A DNA stretch of 64,000 nucleotides from NVTR01 sp965237505 (lineage in GTDB: Bacteria; Pseudomonadota; Alphaproteobacteria; Rhodobacterales; Rhodobacteraceae), in the NCBI GenBank assembly GCA_965237505.1, contig CBDEFR010000001.1:248001-312000 (forward strand). The letters run 5' to 3'. The position numbers and the translations under genes are program-made. This document shows, piece by piece, positions 54,364 through 63,240 of this stretch. Each line of letters starts with the position of its first letter. The first letter of the stretch is position 1. The notes below the pieces were generated by a model. That model worked only from the letters and a program-made list of their open reading frames with translations. It did no database searches and was not told the DNA's origin.

Positions 54364-55235
54364 GCCAGGCCGCCACCCTTCGCAGCCGCGCCGAGGCACT
54401 GGCCGGTGCCCTACCGCCGCTGATGGCCGAGGCAGAATATCTGGCAGCCACGGTCATGTTGGGTGCGCATGGGCGTCGGCGGTCGGGAATGGGTGACGAG
54501 TTCTGGCAGTACCGGGCGGCGGCGCCCGGTGATTCGGCGCGGCAAATTGACTGGCGCCGCTCGGCCCGGTCGGATGCGCATTTTGTGCAAGAAAAAGAGT
54601 GGCAGGCCGCGCAAAGCGTGATGGTTTGGTTCGATAATGCCAAGTCGATGGAGTTTTCATCGGACAAAAACCTGCCGACCAAGGCGGATCGAGGGACGTT
54701 ATTGGCGCTGGCGGCGTCGCTCCTGCTGATCCGTGGCGGTGAACGGGTGACCTTAGCCACGCTTGAGGAGCGACCCAGACGCGGTGAGGCACAACTGATG
54801 CGGATCGCCCGGTCGCTGAGCGCGGCGCATGACGGGCCGGACTATGGTGCGCCCGATTTGCGGCGAACGCAGGCTCATTCGCGCGCTTTGTTGATTTCCG
54901 ATTATCTTGGCAACATCGATGCGGTAACGGAACAACTGGCCCAGGCCGCCGATCGCGGCATCAAAGGCGCCATTCTGCAGGTTCTTGACCCACAGGAAGA
55001 GGCGTTCCCGTTTGACGGCCGCACGATATTTGAGAGCGTGGGGCGGTCGGTGCAGCATGAAACGCTTAAAGCGTCGGATCTTCGGAGCCGGTATTTGCAG
55101 CGTCTGGTAGAGCGCAAAGGCGCTTTGAGTGAACTGGCGCTGCGCACCGGGTGGCAATACCGATGCCATCATACGTCCGAGCCGGCGCAAGTTGCACTGC
55201 TTTGGATTTACAGTGCACTGGAGCACCGGCGCTGA
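54360..55235 (+). CDS. DUF58 domain protein
   Basis: A GTG start at 54360 overlaps the moxR stop, giving 291 residues. DUF58 is recognised by HGRRRSGMGDEFWQYRAAAP, then GDSARQIDWRRSARSDAHFV, and a VWA-like SVMVWFDNAKSMEFSS segment lacking a perfect MIDAS. Such proteins are the usual MoxR partners. The stop overlaps the next start by one base (TGATG). Confidence 0.92.
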   Translation: MSQAATLRSRAEALAGALPPLMAEAEYLAATVMLGAHGRRRSGMGDEFWQYRAAAPGDSARQIDWRRSARSDAHFVQEKEWQAAQSVMVWFDNAKSMEFSSDKNLPTKADRGTLLALAASLLLIRGGERVTLATLEERPRRGEAQLMRIARSLSAAHDGPDYGAPDLRRTQAHSRALLISDYLGNIDAVTEQLAQAADRGIKGAILQVLDPQEEAFPFDGRTIFESVGRSVQHETLKASDLRSRYLQRLVERKGALSELALRTGWQYRCHHTSEPAQVALLWIYSALEHRR

Positions 55236-57994
55236 TGCTGGCAACGTTTGGCATCGGTTTTGCGTCGCCCCTGCTGCTGCTGGGGCTGCTGGCATTGCCG
55301 ATCATTTGGCTGTTGCTGCGCGCGGTGCCGCCTGCGCCGATCCGGCGGCTGTTTCCGGGCGTGGTGCTGTTGCTGGGCCTGAGTGACGAGGAAAGTCAGA
55401 CCGACAAGACGCCGTGGTGGCTGCTCTTGATCCGCACCCTGGCGATTGCAGCCGTCATTATCGGGTTTGCCGGGCCGATCCTTAACCCGAATGCAGAAAC
55501 GCCCGGGTCCGGGCCGCTGTTGATCGTGATCGACGGCACCTGGGCGGATGCGCGCGACTGGCAGGCGCGGATTGAGCGGATCGAGGTGGCGCTGGACGAG
55601 GCCAGCCGCGCTGCGCGCCCGGTTGCGGTCGTGCAACTGACCGATCTGGGGCCGGGAGAGCTGCCGTTCCAGACCGCCGAAAGCTGGCGCTCGCGGCTGC
55701 CGGGATTGCAGCCGCATCCGTGGCAGCCTGATGACGCAGCAGTTGCTGATTGGGCGGCAAGCCTTGCGGGACCGTTTGAGACGTTCTGGATATCAGATGG
55801 GCTGCATCGGGACAGCCGCGCGGCGGTGCTGCGGGCATTGCAGGCGCACGGATCGGTCACGGTATTTGAGAGCGCGCGGCCGGTATATGGGTTGCGCCCG
55901 GCGGTTTTTGAAGACGGTGCTGTCAGGTTGACCGTGCTGCGTGCTGACACATTTGCGGCAGCCGAAGTCGAGCTGGTGGCGCATGGGCTGGACCCGGCAG
56001 GCACCGAACGGGTGCTGGCGCGCGCGCATGTTGCATTTGGAGCAGGCGAGGCGCTGGGCGAGGCTGCGCTGTCACTGCCGCCTGAGCTGCGCAATCGGGT
56101 TGGGCGGTTCGCGGTTGCCGGGGTCCGGTCGGCGGGCGCGGTCAGCCTGACCGACGATGCCCTGAAACGCCGCGAAGTGGCGCTGATCGCCGGGCGCAAG
56201 CATCGCGAGGGGCTGCAGCTATTGTCGCCGACGCATTATTTGGAACAGGCGCTGAAGCCGACCGCGGACCTGATTGACGGATCGGTGAGCGACATTATTC
56301 TGGCCAACCCGGACGTGATTATTCTGGCTGATGTGGCCACGCTGGCGCCGTCCGAAGCCGAGGCGATCACCGAGTGGGTTGAAACGGGTGGGCTGTTGCT
56401 GCGGTTCGCCGGGCCGCGACTGGCGGCAAGCGACGTCAGCCGCGATGCAGAGGACGCGCTGATGCCGGTGCGCTTGCGCCAGGGCGGGCGCGTCGTGGGC
56501 GGCGCGATGAGCTGGGGTGAACCAAAGTCGTTGCGAGATTTTGCGCCGGGCTCGCCGTTTTTTGGGCTTTCGGTGCCTGATGATGTACGGGTCACAGCCC
56601 AGGTCATGGCGCAACCTGATCCGAACCTGTCCGACCGGGTTATTGCGGCGCTGGCCGATGGCACGCCGCTGGTGACGCGAAAGTCATTGGGCGCTGGGCA
56701 GGTGGTTCTGTTTCACGTCACCGCCAATGCTGAATGGTCGAGCCTGCCGCTGTCGGGTCTGTTCGTGCAGATGCTTGAACGGTTGGCGGTGTCAACGCAG
56801 CCAAAGCGCCCCGATGCTGCGGATCTTGCTGGCACCACCTGGGTGGCGAGCGAGGTTCTGGACGGATTTGGCGAAGTGCAGGATGCGCAGGCGATGGCGG
56901 GTGTGGCGGGCGAAGATATCGCTGCGGCGCGCCTGAGCGCCAAGATGCCGCCGGGGCTTTATGCCGGTCAGGAGCGACGCATCGCGTTGAATGTGATCGG
57001 CCCGGATACCACTTTGAACCCCGCAAGCTGGCCCGCCGGAGTGAAAATCGAAGGGCTGGAAGTGACCCGCGAAACAGCGCTTAGGGCCTATCTTCTGACG
57101 TTGGCGTTGACATTGCTGGCCGCGGACCTGGTCCTTTCATTGTGGGTTTCGGGGCGTCTGACCGGGCCACGATCCGGCGCTGCGGCGGCCATGCTGGCGG
57201 TGTTTGTCCTGCAGCCTAACGAGGCAGAGGCGCAATCCGACGCATTTGCGATGGACGCCACCGCCAGGGTGGTGCTTGCGCATGTGTTGACCGGGGACGA
57301 TTCTGTTGACCGGGTTGCCGAGGCCGGGCTGAGGGGCCTGTCCGATATCCTGTCTGCCCGCACCTCGGTTGAGCCTGCCGATCCGATCGCGATTGATCTG
57401 GAGATCGACGAATTGTCGTTTTTTCCGATCCTTTACTGGCCAATCACGTCTGATCAGCCGCTGCCGTCTGCAGACGCCTATGCCAAGCTCAACCGGTATC
57501 TGCGCACCGGTGGCATGATCCTGTTTGACACCCGCGACGCAGACATAGCGCGGTTTGGCACGTCGTCGCCGAACGGGCGCAAGTTGCAGCAACTGGCGCG
57601 GCCGCTGGACATTCCGCCGCTGGAACCGGTTCCGTCCGACCACATTCTGACCCGGACGTTTTATCTGCTGCAGGAGTTTCCCGGACGCTATGTGTCACGT
57701 GATGTCTGGGTCGAGGCGGCGCCGCCGGACGCTGAACTGGTCGCCGGCATGCCATTTCGCAACCTCAACGACAATGTGACGCCGGTGGTCATCGGCGGCA
57801 ATGACTGGGCGGCGGCCTGGGCGGTTGATCGTGCTGGCAACCGGATGTTCCCGGTCGGGCGCGGACGCGCCGGTGATCGGCAACGCGAGATCGCCTATCG
57901 GTTCGGGGTAAACCTGATCATGTATGTGCTGACCGGGAACTATAAGTCCGATCAGGTGCATGTGCCGGCATTGCTCGACAGATTGGGGCAGTAG
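55235..57994 (+). CDS. BatA-like N-terminus plus DUF4159 membrane protein
   Basis: 919 residues from 55235. The N-terminal two helices match the aerotolerance/BatA N-terminal domain (FASPLLLLGLLALPIIWLLL, WLLLIRTLAIAAVIIGFAGP). A large extracytoplasmic region follows, then a membrane helix near residue 620-640. The C-terminal DUF4159 has ELSFFPILYWPITSDQPLPS, RYLRTGGMILFDTRDADIAR and a final RFGVNLIMYVLTGNYKSDQV. It is the structural core of the MoxR cluster, probably an envelope-stress or assembly complex. Confidence 0.9.
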   Translation: MLATFGIGFASPLLLLGLLALPIIWLLLRAVPPAPIRRLFPGVVLLLGLSDEESQTDKTPWWLLLIRTLAIAAVIIGFAGPILNPNAETPGSGPLLIVIDGTWADARDWQARIERIEVALDEASRAARPVAVVQLTDLGPGELPFQTAESWRSRLPGLQPHPWQPDDAAVADWAASLAGPFETFWISDGLHRDSRAAVLRALQAHGSVTVFESARPVYGLRPAVFEDGAVRLTVLRADTFAAAEVELVAHGLDPAGTERVLARAHVAFGAGEALGEAALSLPPELRNRVGRFAVAGVRSAGAVSLTDDALKRREVALIAGRKHREGLQLLSPTHYLEQALKPTADLIDGSVSDIILANPDVIILADVATLAPSEAEAITEWVETGGLLLRFAGPRLAASDVSRDAEDALMPVRLRQGGRVVGGAMSWGEPKSLRDFAPGSPFFGLSVPDDVRVTAQVMAQPDPNLSDRVIAALADGTPLVTRKSLGAGQVVLFHVTANAEWSSLPLSGLFVQMLERLAVSTQPKRPDAADLAGTTWVASEVLDGFGEVQDAQAMAGVAGEDIAAARLSAKMPPGLYAGQERRIALNVIGPDTTLNPASWPAGVKIEGLEVTRETALRAYLLTLALTLLAADLVLSLWVSGRLTGPRSGAAAAMLAVFVLQPNEAEAQSDAFAMDATARVVLAHVLTGDDSVDRVAEAGLRGLSDILSARTSVEPADPIAIDLEIDELSFFPILYWPITSDQPLPSADAYAKLNRYLRTGGMILFDTRDADIARFGTSSPNGRKLQQLARPLDIPPLEPVPSDHILTRTFYLLQEFPGRYVSRDVWVEAAPPDAELVAGMPFRNLNDNVTPVVIGGNDWAAAWAVDRAGNRMFPVGRGRAGDRQREIAYRFGVNLIMYVLTGNYKSDQVHVPALLDRLGQ

Positions 57995-60061
57995 ATGCAG
58001 GGCGCAGTCATCTTTGATCCGTTGCTGCCGTGGCCGGTTCTTGGCGGCATCGCGGGATTTGCGTTTGTGCTGCTGATCTATGCGGTGTGGCGCGGACTGG
58101 TGGGCTGGTGGCTGCGCGGCATGGCAGCGGCGGTGCTTTTGGCGGCTCTGATCAACCCGTCGTTGCAACAGGAAGTCCGCACGGCGCTGAGCGACATCGT
58201 ATTGCTTGTCGTTGATGAGACCGCAAGCCAGGGTATTTCTGATCGGCGGGAACAGGTTGAGGCGGCTGTGGCCGGGCTGCGCGCCCGTGTTGCCGCGCGC
58301 CCGAATACCGAGCTGAAGATTGTGACGCTTGAGGACGCCAAGGGCGACGGTGGCACGCTTTTGATGTCGCGCTTGAGCGATGCGCTGGCGGAAGAGCCGC
58401 GCAGCCGGATCGCCGGGGTGATCCTGCTGACCGATGGGCAAGTGCATGACATGATGCGCGCGCCGGTCATGCCTGCGCCTTTGCACGTGTTGCTGACCGG
58501 TCATGACAGCGACTGGGACCGGCGATTGATTGTCAATAACGCCCCGTCGTTCGCGATACTGGGCGAGCCGGTGACATTGGTGTTGCGCGTTGAAGATCAG
58601 GGGCGGGTGCCGGGCGGCGCAGGGCAGCTCGTGAGCCTGAGCATTTCGGTGGATGGCGATGCCGCGCAGACCATTAGGGTGCCGGTTGCCCAGGACTTTG
58701 AGTTTCCAATTACGGTGGCGCATGGCGGCATCAACGTTATCCAGTTTTCGGTGGCCAGGGCCGACGGCGAACTGACTGACCGAAACAACGCAGCCGTAGT
58801 GCAGATCAACGGCGTGCGCGACCGGTTGCGGGTGCTGCTGATCAGCGGCGTGCCGCATCCGGGCGAGCGAACCTGGCGCAATTTGCTGAAATCCGACAGT
58901 TCGGTGGACCTGGTGCATTTCACCATTCTGCGTCCGCCGGAAAAGCAGGACGGCGTGCCGCTCGCTGAATTGTCGCTGATTGCGTTTCCGACGCGTGAGC
59001 TGTTTCTGGACAAGGTCGACGAATTCGATCTGATCATTTTCGACCGCTACAAGCGGCGCGGTATATTGCCTGGGCTGTATCTGGACAGTGTGCGCCGCTA
59101 TGTCGAAGATGGCGGCGCGGTGCTTATTGCGGCTGGGCCGGACTATGCAACGGCGGATAGTCTGTATCGCTCGCCTCTGGGTGAGATTCTGCCCGCCGAG
59201 CCGACGTCGCGCATTATCGAGGGCGGATTCTATCCGGAAATTTCCGAACTTGGCGCCCGCCATCCGGTGACCGAGGGGTTGAGCGCGCTGGCGCCGCAAT
59301 CGGATGACGGCCCGGCCTGGGGACGGTGGTTTCGGTTGATCGAGATCGCGCAGAAGTCGGGCAACACGGTGATGACGGGAACCGATGGACGGCCGCTTTT
59401 GGTGTTGGATCGGGTTGGCGAGGGCCGGATCGCGCTGATGGCGTCGGATCACGCCTGGCTATGGAGCCGGGGCTTTGAGGGCGGCGGGCCGCAACTGGAA
59501 CTGTTGCGCCGGCTGGCGCATTGGATGATGAAAGAACCCGAGCTTGAGGAAGAGGCGCTTGCGGCGATCGGCGAAGGCCAGACCATGACGATTACCCGCC
59601 GCACGCTGGGCGACGGGCCGCGCGAGGTGGAGATCACAGCGCCGGACGGCACCGTAACTGTTCGCGCGATGGAGGCGGCGGCACCGGGGCGCTTTGTGGC
59701 CCGCTTTGATGCACCCGACATCGGGCTTTACCGGCTCAGGCAAAGCGATGCCGAGGCGGTGATCGCGCTTGGCCCTGCCGCGCCGCGCGAGTTTGAAGAG
59801 ACGATTGCGACAGCTGTGAAGCTGGCACAGGCGGTGCGCGAAACCCGTGGCGGCATTCTGGCGCTGGAGGCTGGTCTGCCGGATATTCGCACGGTGCGCC
59901 CCGGGCGCGCCGCCGCCGGGCGCGGCTGGATCGGCCTGACCCCGCGTGCGGCCTACTTGACCACGGATGTGACGATCAGATCACTGGTTCCGGGCTGGCT
60001 GCTGCTGTTGCTGGTGACGGCATTGTCAATCACCGGCTGGCTGCGCGAGGGGCGGCGTTAG
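57995..60061 (+). CDS. Large membrane protein with glutamine-amidotransferase-like fold
   Basis: 688 residues. Two N-terminal helices (LGGIAGFAFVLLIYAVWRGL, WWLRGMAAAVLLAALINPSL) precede a VWA-like stretch (SDIVLLVVDETASQGISDRR, IAGVILLTDGQVHDM). A class I GATase-like domain follows (YVEDGGAVLIAAGPDYATAD) and one helix ends the protein (LVPGWLLLLLVTALSITGWL). No catalytic Cys-His-Glu triad is evident. It starts right after the DUF4159 stop; the last gene of the MoxR operon. Confidence 0.88.
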   Translation: MQGAVIFDPLLPWPVLGGIAGFAFVLLIYAVWRGLVGWWLRGMAAAVLLAALINPSLQQEVRTALSDIVLLVVDETASQGISDRREQVEAAVAGLRARVAARPNTELKIVTLEDAKGDGGTLLMSRLSDALAEEPRSRIAGVILLTDGQVHDMMRAPVMPAPLHVLLTGHDSDWDRRLIVNNAPSFAILGEPVTLVLRVEDQGRVPGGAGQLVSLSISVDGDAAQTIRVPVAQDFEFPITVAHGGINVIQFSVARADGELTDRNNAAVVQINGVRDRLRVLLISGVPHPGERTWRNLLKSDSSVDLVHFTILRPPEKQDGVPLAELSLIAFPTRELFLDKVDEFDLIIFDRYKRRGILPGLYLDSVRRYVEDGGAVLIAAGPDYATADSLYRSPLGEILPAEPTSRIIEGGFYPEISELGARHPVTEGLSALAPQSDDGPAWGRWFRLIEIAQKSGNTVMTGTDGRPLLVLDRVGEGRIALMASDHAWLWSRGFEGGGPQLELLRRLAHWMMKEPELEEEALAAIGEGQTMTITRRTLGDGPREVEITAPDGTVTVRAMEAAAPGRFVARFDAPDIGLYRLRQSDAEAVIALGPAAPREFEETIATAVKLAQAVRETRGGILALEAGLPDIRTVRPGRAAAGRGWIGLTPRAAYLTTDVTIRSLVPGWLLLLLVTALSITGWLREGRR

Positions 60062-60095
60062 GCACAGATCCCTAGCTTCACAGGTTCACGATTGG

Positions 60096-60464
60096 TCAGT
60101 TCCCGAAATCAAGCCGAAAATGCTTGCAACTCCAGCCATCCACATTGTCGCGGGCGCGGATGATGAGGTGATCGCTGGCTGGCGGAATATCGACGCCGGC
60201 CAGCGAGCGGGTGAACGGCTGTTCGTTCACATGCGGGTGCAGCAGTCCGCGAAAGCCGAGGCTTTGGCCGCTTGCAGTCAGCACTTGCCAGCCGTCGGCG
60301 TAGTGATCCCAGCCGGTGTCGGCGTGGCGCAGTGTTACTGAAATGGTCCAGCCGTCGCCGCGCTGCTCGGCGGTTACGGCTTCGATCACTGGCGGGTCGG
60401 CAAGGACCGACGATGCGGCGAAAATAAGCCAGGCGGCAAGGCCGAATGGGAATGTTTTTGGCAT
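60096..60464 (-). CDS. Small exported protein of unknown function
   Basis: 122 residues from 60464. A clear signal peptide (MPKTFPFGLAAWLIFAASSV, cleavage near LADPP) precedes a beta-rich domain with many His and Trp (WTISVTLRHADTGWDHYADG, LHPHVNEQPFTRSLAGVDIP, DGWSCKHFRLDFG). Similar short periplasmic proteins occur in Rhodobacterales, but I do not know a function. It is divergent from glcD. Confidence 0.8.
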   Translation of the reverse strand: MPKTFPFGLAAWLIFAASSVLADPPVIEAVTAEQRGDGWTISVTLRHADTGWDHYADGWQVLTASGQSLGFRGLLHPHVNEQPFTRSLAGVDIPPASDHLIIRARDNVDGWSCKHFRLDFGN

Positions 60465-60581
60465 CGTTGAAGACTGGCAGAATTTTGCGCGAATGTCCGG
60501 GCACAATCCGGCATATTTCTTGCTTAATGGGAAAATTGGTTCTAAATTATTACCAATTTGCTTCATTAATGGTAAATTCTA

Positions 60582-62015
60582 ATGGAAATGCCTGCTCCGA
60601 GCCGCAAGATATTGAGCAAGAAGGCGCATATTGTGGAGCGATTACAATCGGTTCTTCCGGCAGATGCGGTGATACATGATCCAACCGAGACCCTTGCTTA
60701 TGAGTGCGATGCACTGACGGCCTATACATGCCCGCCGTTGGCTGCGCTTTTGCCGGCATCCACGCAGGACGTGTCAGCGGTGATGAAAATCTGCCACGAC
60801 GAAGGTGTTCCGGTGGTGCCGCGCGGCGCCGGAACCTCGCTGTCGGGCGGGGCGCTGCCGACGGCGGACAGCGTGATCCTTGGCGTGGCGCGGCTGAATG
60901 CGGTTCTGGAGACCGATTATGACAATCGGATCATACGGGTTCAGTCGGGGCGCACGAACCTGTCGGTGACGCATGCGGTTGAGGCGAACGATTTCTTTTA
61001 TGCGCCTGATCCGTCGTCGCAATTGGCCTGTGCGATTGCCGGAAATATCGCAATGAATTCCGGCGGGGCGCATTGCCTGAAATACGGTGTGACCACCAAC
61101 AACCTGCTCGGCGTGACGATGGTGATGATGGACGGCGCGGTGGTCGAAATCGGCGGCGCGCATCTGGATGCGGGCGGGCTGGACCTGCTGGGCCTGATTT
61201 GCGGGTCCGAAGGGCAATTGGGCGTGGTGACCGAAGCGACGTTGCGGATATTGCGCAAACCGGAAGGTGCGCGACCCGTGCTGATCGGATTTGACGCAAA
61301 CGAGGTCGCGGGCGCCTGTGTGTCCGATATTATCCGGGCCGGTGTGTTGCCGGTGGCGATCGAATTCATGGACCGGCCCTGCATTCGCGCGACCGAAGCG
61401 TTTGCGCAGGCTGGGTATCCGGATTGCGAGGCGCTGTTGATTGTCGAGGTCGAGGGGTCTGAGGCTGAGATCGACGAACAGCTTGGGCGCATCATGCAGA
61501 TCGCGCGCACCCATCAACCGGTGGCATTGCGCGAATCCAAGTCGGAAGCGGAAAGTGCTGCGATCTGGCTGGGTCGCAAGTCGGCCTTTGGGGCGATGGG
61601 GCAGATCAGCGATTACATGTGCCTTGACGGCGTGATCCCGGTGTCATCCTTGCCCGATGTGCTGCGGCGGATTGGCGAAATGTCAAAGCAATATGGGCTG
61701 GAGGTGGGCAATGTTTTCCACGCCGGGGATGGCAACCTGCATCCGTTGATCCTGTATGATGCCAACAAGCCGGGGGATCTTGAAACGTGCGAGGCGTTCG
61801 GGGCGGAGGTCCTGAAGTTATGTGTCGAGGTTGGCGGTTGTTTGACCGGCGAGCACGGGGTTGGCGTTGAAAAACGCGATCTGATGTACAGCCAGTTCAG
61901 TGGCGACGATATTGAGGCTCAGTTGCGCGTCAAGGACGTGTTCGATCCGCTCTGGCTGTTGAACCCGGCCAAGGTGTTTCCGCTGGCCGCAACTGAGAAA
62001 AGACGGGCGGCGTGA
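60582..62015 (+). CDS. glcD: Glycolate oxidase, FAD subunit GlcD
   Basis: A 477-residue FAD-linked oxidase oxidising glycolate to glyoxylate with GlcE and GlcF. The FAD-binding PCMH domain has VPVVPRGAGTSLSGGALPTA, IAGNIAMNSGGAHCLKYGVT and LLGLICGSEGQLGVVTEATL. The C-terminal cap has VGNVFHAGDGNLHPLILYD and LTGEHGVGVEKRDLM with catalytic His residues. It is the first gene of glcDEF. Confidence 0.95.
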   Translation: MEMPAPSRKILSKKAHIVERLQSVLPADAVIHDPTETLAYECDALTAYTCPPLAALLPASTQDVSAVMKICHDEGVPVVPRGAGTSLSGGALPTADSVILGVARLNAVLETDYDNRIIRVQSGRTNLSVTHAVEANDFFYAPDPSSQLACAIAGNIAMNSGGAHCLKYGVTTNNLLGVTMVMMDGAVVEIGGAHLDAGGLDLLGLICGSEGQLGVVTEATLRILRKPEGARPVLIGFDANEVAGACVSDIIRAGVLPVAIEFMDRPCIRATEAFAQAGYPDCEALLIVEVEGSEAEIDEQLGRIMQIARTHQPVALRESKSEAESAAIWLGRKSAFGAMGQISDYMCLDGVIPVSSLPDVLRRIGEMSKQYGLEVGNVFHAGDGNLHPLILYDANKPGDLETCEAFGAEVLKLCVEVGGCLTGEHGVGVEKRDLMYSQFSGDDIEAQLRVKDVFDPLWLLNPAKVFPLAATEKRRAA

Positions 62016-62070
62016 TGTCCAAGGCAAAAGATCGGGGGCTTGCCGCCCCCGCTTGCCCTGGCGGGCAATT

Positions 62071-62101
62071 CACCCCCGCGGATATTTGCAACATTTGGAA
62101 G
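62071..62101 (+). repeat. Gene-end motif, copy f (weak)
   Basis: CACCCCCGCGGATATTTGCA, then ACATTTGGAAG, between glcD and glcE. It resembles the other copies only around CCGCGGATATTT and lacks the AAGAAG end; its last bases also serve as part of the glcE ribosome-binding site. Confidence 0.4.
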
Positions 62102-62109
62102 ACTTCTGC

Positions 62110-63237
62110 GTGACGCCATTGGATGAAACTGAACTGGCCGCGATCGTGGCGGATGCGCAGGGCGCGTTGGCGATCAGGGGTGGCGGGACAAGGGCGTTTG
62201 GCGTCGCCAGCGCTGGGCAAGTGTTGTCCACAAACGGCTTGTCGGGGATCGAGCTTCATGAGCCGGGCGCGCTGACGATGGTGGTGCGCGTCGGCACGCC
62301 GCTGGCAGAAGTAGAGGCGGTGCTGACGGCTGCGGGGCAGCGGTTGGCGTTTGAGCCGATGGATCACCGGGGATTGCTGGGCACCAGTGGCGAGCCGACC
62401 ATTGGCGGCGTGGTGGCGGCAAACGTTTCCGGTCCGCGCCGGGTACAGGTTGGGGCCTGTCGGGATTTCCTGCTTGGGGTTCGGTTTGTCGACGGCCGCG
62501 GATGCGTGATCAAAAGCGGTGGCCGGGTGATGAAGAACGTCACCGGCTATGATCTGGTGAAGCTGATGGCGGGCAGTTTTGGCACTTTGGGGGTGCTGAG
62601 CGAAGTGGCGCTGAAGGTTTTGCCGAGGCCGGACGTGGTGGGATCGGTGTTGATTGAAGGATTGGCGGATGGTGCGGCGGTGCGTGCGATGTCGGCGGCA
62701 CTTGGGTCGCCATTTGAAGTGACTGGTGCTGCGCATGCGCCGGTTGGGCCTGATGGTGCGGCGGTGACCATGCTGCGGGTTGAGGGCAGCGCGGCTTCGG
62801 TTGGGTATCGGGCTGGCCAGTTGGTTGATCTGCTGGCCGATTATGGTGCGGTGCGGGTTGAAAGCGAACCAGACAAAGTGGCGGCGCTGTGGACATGGGT
62901 GCGCGATGTGGGGGCATTTCAGGGCAAGCGCGGGGACGTCTGGCGGGTATCGGTCAAGCCAACTGAGGGGCCGGAAACGGCGGCGCGGTTGGATGCGGAT
63001 AATCTGTTGTATGATTGGGGCGGTGGGCTGATCTGGGCGCTGTTGCCTGAAGGTGTTGATGCGCGCGCCCGGCTTGGCGCTTTTGCGGGACATGCGACGC
63101 TGGTGCGGGCAAGTGCGGCGACGCGCGCGTGCATTCCCGCCTTTCAACCGGAAGCTGCGCCGCTAGCGGCCATTTCGGCTGGACTGCGCGAGAAATTCGA
63201 TCCGCGTGGCATCCTGAACCCAGGCTTGATGGGGTAG
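62110..63237 (+). CDS. glcE: Glycolate oxidase, FAD subunit GlcE
   Basis: A GTG start at 62110 after GGAAGA gives 375 residues (TPLDETELAAIVADAQGALA). The FAD-binding domain is shorter than in GlcD: LAIRGGGTRAFGVASAGQVL, TSGEPTIGGVVAANVSGPRR and LVKLMAGSFGTLGVLSEVAL, ending REKFDPRGILNPGLMG. It partners GlcD and GlcF at the membrane. A 94-nt gap separates it from glcD, longer than usual in a tight operon. Confidence 0.94.
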   Translation: MTPLDETELAAIVADAQGALAIRGGGTRAFGVASAGQVLSTNGLSGIELHEPGALTMVVRVGTPLAEVEAVLTAAGQRLAFEPMDHRGLLGTSGEPTIGGVVAANVSGPRRVQVGACRDFLLGVRFVDGRGCVIKSGGRVMKNVTGYDLVKLMAGSFGTLGVLSEVALKVLPRPDVVGSVLIEGLADGAAVRAMSAALGSPFEVTGAAHAPVGPDGAAVTMLRVEGSAASVGYRAGQLVDLLADYGAVRVESEPDKVAALWTWVRDVGAFQGKRGDVWRVSVKPTEGPETAARLDADNLLYDWGGGLIWALLPEGVDARARLGAFAGHATLVRASAATRACIPAFQPEAAPLAAISAGLREKFDPRGILNPGLMG

Positions 63238-63240
63238 GTC

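Noticed and set aside
57695..59452. A 585-codon open frame opposite the DUF4159 and amidotransferase-like genes.
   Set aside because: It is His/Arg/Gln rich, spans two real genes and has no domain or ribosome-binding site, so it is an antisense shadow.
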